From: Clostridiales bacterium
GTDB taxonomy: Bacteria > Bacillota > Clostridia > Oscillospirales > CAG-272
Length of the DNA stretch: 24,783 nucleotides
Direction of reading: 5' to 3'
Assembly (NCBI GenBank): GCA_003522145.1
Contig: DPGD01000041.1
Coordinates: 40,398-65,180 of the forward strand
In this document: positions 6,822-13,980 of the stretch, piece by piece
Numbering within the stretch: the stretch's first letter is position 1
Layout of the letters: each line of letters opens with the position of its first letter
Translations under genes and position numbers: made by a program
Notes under the pieces: model-generated
Told to the model about the DNA's origin: nothing
Databases searched by the model: none
The model's input: only the letters and a program-made list of their open reading frames with translations

Positions 6822-7649
6822 TCAAGAAAGTTTCAGCAATTTTGAGGCATTCTTGTAAAGGATCTGTGCCTTTTCCTCTTCGGTCAGAGGAAACGATTCC
6901 AACAGATCTATATACCTTCTCTGATCCTGCCAGGGCGAATCGCTGGCAAAAAGAATTTTGTCTGCGCCGTGACTGCGGATCATGGTCAGAAGCTGTGTTT
7001 GTTCAATGGTTTCCAGCATAAAAGCCAGATCCAGATACACCGGCAGGCCCACCAGATATTTTTCCACCAGATCATATTGCCCAAGTCCGCCCATGTGGGC
7101 CAGATTGATAAAGGGCTCTTCCTTTGAAAAATCGCCGCCCTTCTGCCAACCGAACAGCTCGGCAAGCACTGCGGCGGATTTGTCCGGCGGGCAGTGAATA
7201 CAGTCCGGATAGGCCGGGTCCTTGCCGCAATGGATGGTGACGGCCAGACCTCTTTTCCGACAGCCCAAAAGAATTTTCTTATATCCCGGATGATCGATCA
7301 TGGCTCCCTGATAGTCGGGGTGCAGTTTCACACCCCGTAAGCCGGCCTCTTGGATTCTGTCCAGTTTTTCTTCAATATCGGTACATTCCGGATGGATTCC
7401 ACCGTAAGAACAGAAGCCGGGGGTGTTGTTTACTTCCACGGCGAAGCTCAGTATACTTTCAAACTGAGACGGCTTGGTCATCACCGGCAATACCACCGAA
7501 AGGTCCACGCACGAACGGGTCATTGCTTCCTTCAGGCCTTTCAGGGTTCCGTCACTGTATACCGGATGGTTTTCCACGCTTTGAAGGAGCGCCACTGTCC
7601 GGGCCGCAATCTTATCCGGATACACATGGGTATGAACATCAATTACCAT
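6822..7649 (-). CDS. Amidohydrolase-2 family metal-dependent hydrolase
   Basis: Cytoplasmic TIM-barrel metallohydrolase of 275 residues, of the amidohydrolase-2 group that includes decarboxylases and lactone hydrolases. Visible features: metal ligands His6 and His8 in MVIDVHTHVY, GVKLHPDYQG with Lys108 and His110 (106-115), His140 in TIHCG, His185 in LAHMGG, and Asp237 in FASDSPW. The full metal set is present, but the substrate cannot be read from sequence. The ATG at 7649 is chosen because AAGGAAG lies 7 nt upstream and the HxH motif normally starts the protein; a longer frame runs back to 7745 over the promoter. It stands alone, divergent from the GH3 gene, which does not reveal a pathway. 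Confidence 0.85.
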   Translation of the reverse strand: MVIDVHTHVYPDKIAARTVALLQSVENHPVYSDGTLKGLKEAMTRSCVDLSVVLPVMTKPSQFESILSFAVEVNNTPGFCSYGGIHPECTDIEEKLDRIQEAGLRGVKLHPDYQGAMIDHPGYKKILLGCRKRGLAVTIHCGKDPAYPDCIHCPPDKSAAVLAELFGWQKGGDFSKEEPFINLAHMGGLGQYDLVEKYLVGLPVYLDLAFMLETIEQTQLLTMIRSHGADKILFASDSPWQDQRRYIDLLESFPLTEEEKAQILYKNASKLLKLS

Positions 7650-7677
7650 AAATTGTCTTCCTTGTTGTTTTTCTTTC

Positions 7678-7706
7678 ATTCTACATCTTTTTGTTCGGTC
7701 TTGCAA
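7678..7706 (-). promoter_or_regulatory. Promoter of the amidohydrolase
   Basis: On the minus strand TTGCAA (7706-7701) and TAGAAT (7683-7678) are 17 bp apart, about 29 bp upstream of the chosen start codon. Confidence 0.65.
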
Positions 7707-7760
7707 GAGGAAAACCTTCCTTTTTTCAACATTTTCCCGATCCAAAATCGGAAATGTGTA

Positions 7761-7789
7761 TTGAATTTCAGAAAAAAGTATGTTAAACT
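7761..7789 (+). promoter_or_regulatory. Promoter of the GH3 lipoprotein
   Basis: TTGAAT (7761-7766) and TAAACT (7784-7789) are 17 bp apart with TGT before the -10. It lies about 100 bp upstream of the GH3 start, so the transcript has a long leader. Confidence 0.6.
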
Positions 7790-7892
7790 GATCTCGAAAA
7801 GCCGTGTCGATGGCTTTTTGTACGGTCTTTGGTTTTCCGGTTCGTAAGATGAGATCCGATTCTAAAACACAACATAAGAAAGGAATGTTTCT

Positions 7893-10800
7893 ATGAAATC
7901 CACCGGTAGAATTTTCAGTCTTTTGCTGGTTCTTTGTTCGGTTTTGTCCCTGTTTTCTTCCTGCGGAGCCGAAACCACCTCTTCTGCGACAGGAATTCCG
8001 GAAACAACTTCGACCTCCGGCTCTTCCTTTTCTGTACCGGCTTCCGGCTCATCCATTTCAGAAACCACAAAGGAGGAAACGGATTTGAAAGTAAATTTTC
8101 AATACACCAATGAAGGATACACCGATCATGCCGCTCTTTCCCGCAAAGCCGCCGCAGACGGTATGGTTCTTTTAGAAAATAAAAATCAGGCTCTGCCTCT
8201 GAAAAAAGAGGACACTGTGGCTCTGTTCGGCAAGGGGCAGATCGATTTCTACAAGGGCGGTACCGGCTCCGGAGATGTGAACGCCCTTTACACCGTGCAT
8301 CCCCTGGAAGGTCTGCGCAACAAGGTCAAAGAAGGAAAAGTGGGGCTTTACGAAGAGCTTGCCCAAAAATATGAAGCGAACACCTCCTTTAAGCCGGATG
8401 AATCCACCGTGAAAAAGGCTGCGGAAACTGCCAACACCGCCATTCTGGTCATTTCCAGAAACACCGGGGAAATGTACGACCGGAAGAACAATCCGGGCGA
8501 TTTCCGCCTTTCCAAGGAAGAGGAAACACTGTTAAAACAGATTCTTGACGCCGGCTTTTCCAAAACTGTCGTGGTTATGAACATCCCCTCCGTCATGGAT
8601 CTGTCTTTCATCAACACCTACCCGGACATCTCTTCCCTGCTCATCGCATGGCAACCGGGCATGGAAGGGGGCAACGCTCTCGCGGATGTGCTCTGCGGCG
8701 ATGTAAACCCTTCGGGAAAGCTGACCGATACCATTGCCACCAGCTATAAGTATTATCCCAGCGCCGACACCTTCAATTCGATCTCTTCCTCGGAAGAATA
8801 CCGGGAAGATATTTATGTGGGATATCGGTATTTTGAGACCTTTGATCCGGAATACAAAACGGTCTTGTACCCTTTCGGGTACGGACTTTCCTACACCGAC
8901 TTTGAGTTCGGGACGCCGACTGTTGAGCACAACTCCACCGATCTTCGGGTGAAAATTGAGGTGAAGAATACCGGTGCTGTTGCCGGCAAGGAAGTGGTAC
9001 AGGTCTACTATTCCGCTCCGAACGGAATTTTGGGAAATCCGGCCAAGGAGCTGGCTGCCTATGCCAAAACCAAGCTTCTTGCCCCCGGTGAAAGTGAAGA
9101 ACTGGAGATGAGTTTTGCCCTTTCCGATATGGCCGGCTACGACGATACCGGGAAAATTGCTTTGGCCGCCTATGTGCTGGAGCAGGGCTCCTACAACATT
9201 TATGTGGGCAACTCGATAAAGAACGCAGGGGAACGGGGCGTCTGCCACACCTACATTCAGTCCGAAAACCAAATTGCGGAACAGCTCTCCACCAAGTTGG
9301 CGCCCACCGTCTCTTTAAAGCGTCTGACCGCTTCGGGAGACTACGAAACCCTGACCCCGGCAGCAAGCGGTATGGATCTGTCCGGTGTGCAGAGGATTCT
9401 TTGCACCGACTATGCCAACGCTTCCGAAACCGTTTTCCTTTCAAGCGGAAAGTATAAAGGCACCCTTGCCGCAGGAATCTCCTCCTTTACCCAAAACAAC
9501 ACCCTGACCTACCTTTTGAACTGCCCGGAAGAGGGGGATTATACCTTTATGCTCTATGTGGGCACCGCCGGTTCTTCCGTGATCGAAGATTGCTTCCGGA
9601 TTTCCTGCGGCTCCGAGGCGGTCACTGTCGATTATACCTGCTCCGGAAGTCTTTATAACCCGACGGCAACTGCGGCGGCCACGCTGCATCTTGCAAAAGG
9701 GCAAAACAAGGTGTTTTTGCGGAACTTGGGCATTTCCGGAAATCTGCTTTTCTCGCATTTCTATGTGGCCTGTCCCGGAAGCACTCTGACGGGGAAAGAA
9801 CCGGCTCCCGAATGTGTGGAATTTGTCGGTGAAGAAAAGACCGTTGACTCCTTCAAGCAGGTATACGAGGACCCGACCCTGCTTTCCCCCTTCATCAAGG
9901 GAATGACCCTGAAGGAGCTGACCAATCTGTTCGTGGGGCATGGGGCCACAGTCCCCGGCGGAACGGGAACCATCGGCACCTCTTCCCTGCTGAACATCGC
10001 CGGAATGAACACTGCTGACGGTCCTGCCGGATTGTGCCTTTCCAAGCCTCAGACCGCCTGGCCCATCGGCACCCAGTTGGCCTGCACCTTTGACCGGAAT
10101 CTGCTGTACAATGTGGGTCTGGCCATCGGAAAGGAAGCAGAGGAAAACGAGGTGGACATCTGGCTGGCTCCCGGCATGAACATCCATCGGAACCCTCTTT
10201 GCGGCAGAAACTTTGAGTATTATTCGGAGGATCCCTTTGTCACCGGCACCACGGCTACTGCCGTGATTCTGGGCGTACAGAGCCGGAATGTGGGTGTGAT
10301 GATCAAGCATTTTGCCCTGAACAACCGGGAAACCAACCGGAAAAACTGCGATTCGGTTTGCTCGGAAAAAGCCATCAGAGAGATCTATCTGAAGGGCTTT
10401 GAAATGGCGGTCAAAAATGCAAATCCCTGGTCTGTCATGTCCTCTTATAACAAAATTAACGGTGTATATTCCAGCGAAAACAGGGAATTGCTCACCGACA
10501 TTTTAAGAACCGAGTGGGGCTTTGAAGGCTTTGTTTCGACGGACTGGGAAAATCTGGCGGCAAAGGGCCTTGAGATTCAGGCCGGAAACGACATTTCCAT
10601 GCCCGTGGGCGATGAAGCATCGTTGGTTGCGGCCTATTCTTTGGGCTTGGTGCAGAAGCAAGACCTATACACTGCCGCCGAAAGAATCCTGAGAACCGTG
10701 CTGAAAAGCACCGCCATGGAGCATTTGGTCAATCCTCCCTGCGAAATCATTCCCGCAGACGGCAGCGCTTTGCGCATCAAGGCGGTGGACTGGGTGACAA

Positions 10801-11147
10801 AGGCCGACCGGATCGGAAGCGAGGTCTGCGAAGACATCGACGGCGGCTACAACCCCAAATTCACCGAAACCAACGGCTTCCTCACTTATCTGGCGGAGGC
10901 AAGCGAGGATGGGACCTATTCCTTCTCCTTCCGGCTGGCTTCGCCCAATGGGCTGGGTGCCTTTGACCTGTATATTGACGGTCAGAAGGTCGGCCACTGC
11001 CAGACAACCCCAACCGGAGGATGGCAAAGCTGGAAAACCTTTGAGGACAAGATCTCAACCGCCTTGAAAAAGGGAAAGCACGAAATAAAAATTCTCTTTA
11101 CCGCAGAGCAGATCAACATCAACTGGTTTGAAATCTCCAAAAAGTAA
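7893..11147 (+). CDS. Circularly permuted GH3 beta-glucosidase-like lipoprotein with two CBM-like domains
   Basis: Lipid-anchored exterior glycoside hydrolase, 1084 residues. A lipoprotein signal (lipobox FSSC, Cys24) and Ser/Thr-rich linker lead into the GH3 C-terminal sandwich domain first (about 75-335; includes EGGNALADVLCGDVNPSGKL), then a fibronectin-III-like domain (about 345-440), a CBM6/35-like beta-sandwich (about 490-630), the GH3 N-terminal TIM barrel (about 665-935) and a second CBM6-like domain (about 965-1084). The nucleophile is Asp884 in GFVSTDW; KHFALNN (805-811) and Asp709 line the site. The likely acid/base is Glu193 in NTGEMYDR, by analogy with two-domain GH3 enzymes. This reversed order is known from Ruminococcus albus and Butyrivibrio glucosidases. 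Substrate is undetermined: beta-glucoside or beta-xyloside are options. GAAAGGA lies 8 nt before the ATG; a hairpin terminator follows. No sugar transport genes are adjacent. Confidence 0.92.
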   Translation: MKSTGRIFSLLLVLCSVLSLFSSCGAETTSSATGIPETTSTSGSSFSVPASGSSISETTKEETDLKVNFQYTNEGYTDHAALSRKAAADGMVLLENKNQALPLKKEDTVALFGKGQIDFYKGGTGSGDVNALYTVHPLEGLRNKVKEGKVGLYEELAQKYEANTSFKPDESTVKKAAETANTAILVISRNTGEMYDRKNNPGDFRLSKEEETLLKQILDAGFSKTVVVMNIPSVMDLSFINTYPDISSLLIAWQPGMEGGNALADVLCGDVNPSGKLTDTIATSYKYYPSADTFNSISSSEEYREDIYVGYRYFETFDPEYKTVLYPFGYGLSYTDFEFGTPTVEHNSTDLRVKIEVKNTGAVAGKEVVQVYYSAPNGILGNPAKELAAYAKTKLLAPGESEELEMSFALSDMAGYDDTGKIALAAYVLEQGSYNIYVGNSIKNAGERGVCHTYIQSENQIAEQLSTKLAPTVSLKRLTASGDYETLTPAASGMDLSGVQRILCTDYANASETVFLSSGKYKGTLAAGISSFTQNNTLTYLLNCPEEGDYTFMLYVGTAGSSVIEDCFRISCGSEAVTVDYTCSGSLYNPTATAAATLHLAKGQNKVFLRNLGISGNLLFSHFYVACPGSTLTGKEPAPECVEFVGEEKTVDSFKQVYEDPTLLSPFIKGMTLKELTNLFVGHGATVPGGTGTIGTSSLLNIAGMNTADGPAGLCLSKPQTAWPIGTQLACTFDRNLLYNVGLAIGKEAEENEVDIWLAPGMNIHRNPLCGRNFEYYSEDPFVTGTTATAVILGVQSRNVGVMIKHFALNNRETNRKNCDSVCSEKAIREIYLKGFEMAVKNANPWSVMSSYNKINGVYSSENRELLTDILRTEWGFEGFVSTDWENLAAKGLEIQAGNDISMPVGDEASLVAAYSLGLVQKQDLYTAAERILRTVLKSTAMEHLVNPPCEIIPADGSALRIKAVDWVTKADRIGSEVCEDIDGGYNPKFTETNGFLTYLAEASEDGTYSFSFRLASPNGLGAFDLYIDGQKVGHCQTTPTGGWQSWKTFEDKISTALKKGKHEIKILFTAEQININWFEISKK

Positions 11148-11175
11148 CCTGCATTCTCCAAATCAGAAAAAATTC

Positions 11176-11203
11176 AGGTCGGTCTTCTTGGCAAGACCGA
11201 CCT
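11176..11203 (+). terminator. Terminator after the GH3 gene
   Basis: An 11-bp perfect stem, AGGTCGGTCTT/AAGACCGACCT, with a 6-nt loop, 28 bp past the stop codon. The T-run after it is short (TT), so termination may be partial. Confidence 0.65.
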
Positions 11204-11338
11204 TTAAAAAGCACTGTTGCTTCTTCCGCATCCTTTTTCTGTCGTTTTTACATAAATCTTCCTGGATTAAAAAGCTATAAATTACAAACACTTTTCCTTG
11301 ATGGAAGTACGCTCAAACAGCGGACATCCATAAAAATA

Positions 11339-11364
11339 CCCGGAAAAACAACGGTTTTACCGGG
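11339..11364 (+). promoter_or_regulatory. Hairpin just before the lipoprotein ribosome binding site
   Basis: CCCGG-A-AAAAC (11339-11349) pairs with GTTTT-A-CCGGG (11354-11364) across AACG, with one A-A mismatch. It ends 2 bp before the GAAAGGA of the next gene and could affect its translation. I could not find a good promoter in the 11204-11338 stretch. Confidence 0.4.
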
Positions 11365-11378
11365 AGAAAGGATCTTTC

Positions 11379-11672
11379 ATGAAAAGGATACAGATTGGCG
11401 CTTTGCTTCTGGTTCTTCTGCTCCTGCTTTGTGCCTGCGGGACAGATACCACCGATCAAAAAAACACCGTTTCTCCTGACAACACGACAACAATGCCAAC
11501 TTCCCCTACACCTTCGCCTACACCCTCACCTACGCCCACATCTCCGGAAACCCTCAGTCCTTCTCCAACAAACGACCTGACCTCCCCTTTTTCTCCTACA
11601 CTGTCTCCGGTTTCCCCCTTGCCTACGGAAACCCTCCCTACCATCCTGACCGATATTTCTCCGATGGAATGA
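11379..11672 (+). CDS. Small Ser/Thr/Pro-rich lipoprotein
   Basis: Predicted lipoprotein of 97 residues and unknown function. The signal peptide ends in lipobox LCAC (lipidated Cys20). The rest is almost entirely Ser, Thr and Pro, with SPTPSPTPSPTP-like repeats, and holds no folded domain. Such stretches normally serve as exterior linkers in this organism (compare the VanY and GH3 lipoproteins), so this could be a lipoprotein that has lost its domain, or a stand-alone surface peptide. GAAAGGA lies 6 nt before the ATG, and a strong terminator follows 16 bp after the stop, which supports a real short gene rather than a fragment. Confidence 0.7.
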   Translation: MKRIQIGALLLVLLLLLCACGTDTTDQKNTVSPDNTTTMPTSPTPSPTPSPTPTSPETLSPSPTNDLTSPFSPTLSPVSPLPTETLPTILTDISPME

Positions 11673-11688
11673 GGATTCATTTCTTAAA

Positions 11689-11724
11689 CGGACGCCCTCT
11701 CTTGTTCCCGGGCGTCCGCTTTTT
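11689..11724 (+). terminator. Strong rho-independent terminator
   Basis: CGGACGCCC (11689-11697) pairs with GGGCGTCCG (11710-11718), 9 bp, 12-nt loop, followed by CTTTTT. It closes the small lipoprotein unit. Confidence 0.9.
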
Positions 11725-11756
11725 ATCGATCCGGCCTTCTTTTTCCGAAAAGGATA

Positions 11757-11785
11757 TTTACAAAGCACTAAAAGTATGCTACAAT
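11757..11785 (+). promoter_or_regulatory. Promoter of the GNAT-like membrane protein
   Basis: TTTACA (11757-11762) and TACAAT (11780-11785) are 17 bp apart with TGC before the -10. The ATG at 11776 lies inside this promoter, so it cannot be the start codon. Confidence 0.75.
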
Positions 11786-11856
11786 TCTCCCGGTTGCGGG
11801 GCCCATTCCCGTCGGCCGAAAATTCCATTAACAAGGGAAACAAGGAATCATTCTCT

Positions 11857-12501
11857 ATGAAAAAACGCCAAGGGGATACCCTTTCCACCGGCCATGTTCT
11901 GCTTACCCAATTGACCGAACAGACCGTTTCTTCCCGGTTGGATTCAACCAAAAAGCCGGAACAGCGCTATCACTATGAGCATCTTCAGAAGATCTTTCAG
12001 GATCATGTAAAGGATCGTTTTTTCAGTCTTTGGGAAATGACCGGAAAAAAGGACGGGTCCCACTTAGGCTACATCCAGTTTTCCTCTGCTCCCGACAACA
12101 AAAATGTGGAAGTGGATCTTTCACTTTGCGATTTTGACCAGAACGAGCGGATTGCGGCTCTTGCGCTGCGCCGTACCGCCCATTGGTTCTTCCGCAAACA
12201 CCGGGGAGAGTACTTCCTTGAAACCTGGCTGAGTCCCAATCTGACGGCCATCCGGCTTTTGGAAAAAGCAGGCTTTGAACGGGTGTTTGAAGCAGACGGA
12301 TTTGTGCGCTACGAAAAAAGCCGTCAGCACCTCCCTCTTCTGGCTCTTTTTATGTTCGTTTTTACTCTGGCAGGCTTTCTGATCGGCTATCTTTCAGAGA
12401 ATTTTCCCCTGTGGATTTCCATTGGCATTCTGGCCGGCATTCTGCCGGGTGCCTTTGCCGACAAGCTTTTGCACAAATACCGGGAAAAAAAAAGAAAATA
12501 A
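11857..12501 (+). CDS. GNAT-like acetyltransferase with C-terminal transmembrane hairpin
   Basis: Protein of 214 residues. About 10-155 look like a GCN5-related N-acetyltransferase: LGYIQFSSAP and VEVDLSLCDFDQ fit beta strands 4-5, followed by a helix in place of the acetyl-CoA loop, and NLTAIRLLEKAGFERV (128-143) is the typical C-terminal helix and turn. The canonical R/QxxGxG/A pyrophosphate loop is not evident, so acetyl-CoA binding may be weak or absent. Two hydrophobic segments (about 159-178 and 183-202) and a basic tail anchor it in the membrane with the GNAT part in the cytoplasm. The start at 11857 is set by the promoter position and an AAGGA about 10 nt upstream. It is transcribed alone. 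The substrate is unknown. Confidence 0.65.
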   Translation: MKKRQGDTLSTGHVLLTQLTEQTVSSRLDSTKKPEQRYHYEHLQKIFQDHVKDRFFSLWEMTGKKDGSHLGYIQFSSAPDNKNVEVDLSLCDFDQNERIAALALRRTAHWFFRKHRGEYFLETWLSPNLTAIRLLEKAGFERVFEADGFVRYEKSRQHLPLLALFMFVFTLAGFLIGYLSENFPLWISIGILAGILPGAFADKLLHKYREKKRK

Positions 12502-12517
12502 CCTGCTTCCGATTTCC

Positions 12518-12563
12518 AAAAAAAGCAGAGGAGTGATTGAAGGATCACAACCTCGGCTTTTTT
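12518..12563. terminator. Bidirectional terminator between convergent genes
   Basis: An A-rich/T-rich arm pair (12518-12531 with 12551-12563, one mismatch) closes over an inner GTGAT/ATCAC hairpin. It ends in a T6 run on the plus strand and, through the A-rich arm, a T-run on the minus strand. It sits between the GNAT-like gene and the convergent cyclophilin gene. Confidence 0.7.
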
Positions 12564-12698
12564 GATTTGCGGACGCAAAAATGAAAAGGTCCGGAAAAGA
12601 ACGGAAAGACCGCCCGCTCGGAATCGATGCCCGAACAGTCGTGTCCTTTGGAAAATACTCCGGCATCCACCAACAAAACACTTTTTCTTGCGCCTCTT

Positions 12699-13256
12699 TT
12701 ACGCTCCGTAGTCAAAGGTGATGCTTTCAATAATCACCGGAGTGAGAGGCGCATCGGAAGAATCGGTTTCCACTGAGGCAATCCTGTCCACCACTTCCAT
12801 ACCGCCGGTGACCTTTCCGAAGGCCGCATAGTACCCGTCTCCGTAAGCATAGGCTCTTTGACAGATAAAAAACTGTGCAGATGCGGAGTTGTAGTCGGTT
12901 GCCCGGGCCATGGAGAGTGTTCCCCGCAGATGTTTCAGATCATTTTGAATGCCGTTTGCAGAAAATTCCCCTTTGATCGAATCCACCTCCGTTCCTTTTC
13001 CGCCCTGAATCATAAAGTTCTTGATAACTCGATGGAATGTCAGGCCGTCATAGTAATGTTCATTCACCAGCTTTTTGAAATTGGCAACGGTGATCGGCGC
13101 CTCTTCGGGGTACAGTTCGGCATAAATCTCCCCAAACTCCTGAATCTTGATGATGATTTTGTTGGGCAGTCCGTCCGTATCGGTTGTCTGTCCGCAGGCG
13201 GACAGCAACAGAGAAAGAGAGAGAATCAGTCCCAGAAAAGAAAGTATTCTTTTCAT
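12699..13256 (-). CDS. Cyclophilin-type peptidyl-prolyl isomerase lipoprotein
   Basis: Exterior protein-folding catalyst of 185 residues. Lipoprotein signal with lipobox LSAC (Cys21), then a cyclophilin domain (about 33-183). Hallmarks: FHRVIKNFMIQGG (74-86) with catalytic Arg76 and Gln84, LSMARATDYNSASAQFF (114-130), and YAAFGKVTGGMEVVD (143-157). The tryptophan typical of human cyclophilin A is absent, as in many bacterial forms. The ATG at 13256 is preferred over an in-frame TTG at 13274, because the TTG overlaps the AAAAGGAG ribosome binding site. The gene begins 4 bp after the HD-domain gene ends, and its ribosome binding site overlaps that stop, so the two are probably translationally coupled. 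The likely job is folding of secreted proteins, of which this region has many. Confidence 0.95.
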   Translation of the reverse strand: MKRILSFLGLILSLSLLLSACGQTTDTDGLPNKIIIKIQEFGEIYAELYPEEAPITVANFKKLVNEHYYDGLTFHRVIKNFMIQGGKGTEVDSIKGEFSANGIQNDLKHLRGTLSMARATDYNSASAQFFICQRAYAYGDGYYAAFGKVTGGMEVVDRIASVETDSSDAPLTPVIIESITFDYGA

Positions 13257-13260
13257 ACGA

Positions 13261-13833
13261 TCACTCCTTTTCAAGATAGTAGGTGGCCATCATATCGGCA
13301 TGAGAAAGGGCGTATGCCAAGGGAAAATTCTGAAAAACAAAACCGATGTCTCTTTTTTCTTCAATACCGGAAAAGCCCATGTGGTACCGGATGGCAAAGG
13401 CCTCTTCTCTGGTCAGACGCAGGAAGCCGCTGATGATGTAGACCGACTTTTCTCCATGTCCGTAGGGCATTGGATCCGAGAATTCATAGCAGGGCACGCT
13501 CTTCCAGACGCCGTTTTCCTTTACATTTCTGGTGGATTCCTTATAGCACCCGGCTTTGCACAGATCATGCAGAAGAGCTACCAGAGCCACACTTTCTCCG
13601 CTGTAAGCAAACCCCAGCTCTTTTGCTTGGGGACTGTTGAGAAATTTTGTAAGACAATCATATACATTCAAGCTGTGCTCCAAAAGTCCTTCTTTATGGG
13701 CGCCGTGATAGCGGGCAGAAGCCGGGCAGGTAAAAAAGTCCGAGTGATTCTGAAGATACTCCAACAGCTTGTCTGCTCCTTCTCTTGTAATGTTGGTTCT
13801 GTAGATTTCGATAAAGCGTTCTTTGTTGGTCAT
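13261..13833 (-). CDS. HD-domain metal-dependent phosphohydrolase
   Basis: Cytoplasmic HD-superfamily protein of 190 residues. The metal and active-site residues can be followed: His53 in GLLEHSLNVYD, His89-Asp90 in LLHDLCKAGCY, His126 in YGHGEKS, His151 in RYHMGF and Asp180 in SHADMMA. The pattern FFTCPASARYHGAHKEGLLEHS resembles the HD part of the exoribonuclease YhaM, but the RNA-binding OB domain of that protein is missing, so a nuclease role is not supported. Substrate is unknown; nucleotides are likely for the superfamily. GGAGG lies 6 nt before the ATG at 13833. It is the first gene of an operon with the cyclophilin lipoprotein, a pairing whose logic is not clear. Confidence 0.85.
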   Translation of the reverse strand: MTNKERFIEIYRTNITREGADKLLEYLQNHSDFFTCPASARYHGAHKEGLLEHSLNVYDCLTKFLNSPQAKELGFAYSGESVALVALLHDLCKAGCYKESTRNVKENGVWKSVPCYEFSDPMPYGHGEKSVYIISGFLRLTREEAFAIRYHMGFSGIEEKRDIGFVFQNFPLAYALSHADMMATYYLEKE

Positions 13834-13860
13834 AAACAACCTCCCCCTTCGGTTTCCACC

Positions 13861-13889
13861 ATTGTAACACAAGGAGCATGAAAAAGCAA
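13861..13889 (-). promoter_or_regulatory. Promoter of the HD-cyclophilin operon
   Basis: On the minus strand TTGCTT (13889-13884) and TACAAT (13866-13861) are 17 bp apart, with TGT before the -10. It is back to back with the plus-strand promoter at 13912. Confidence 0.7.
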
Positions 13890-13911
13890 AGGAAATCTTC
13901 AAAAAATCCGC

Positions 13912-13940
13912 TTGCTATTTCAGAAGATATAAGGTATAAT
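13912..13940 (+). promoter_or_regulatory. Promoter of the dockerin protein pair
   Basis: TTGCTA (13912-13917) and TATAAT (13935-13940) are 17 bp apart. Transcription should begin near 13947, which rules out the in-frame GTG at 13945 as a start and leaves the ATG at 13981. Confidence 0.78.
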
Positions 13941-13980
13941 ATGGGTGTGTCGGTGCGCAATGAAATTTTCCGAGGTTCAG

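Noticed and set aside
11776..11856. Longer N-terminus for the GNAT-like protein
   Set aside because: The ATG is part of the extended -10 element TATGCTACAAT.
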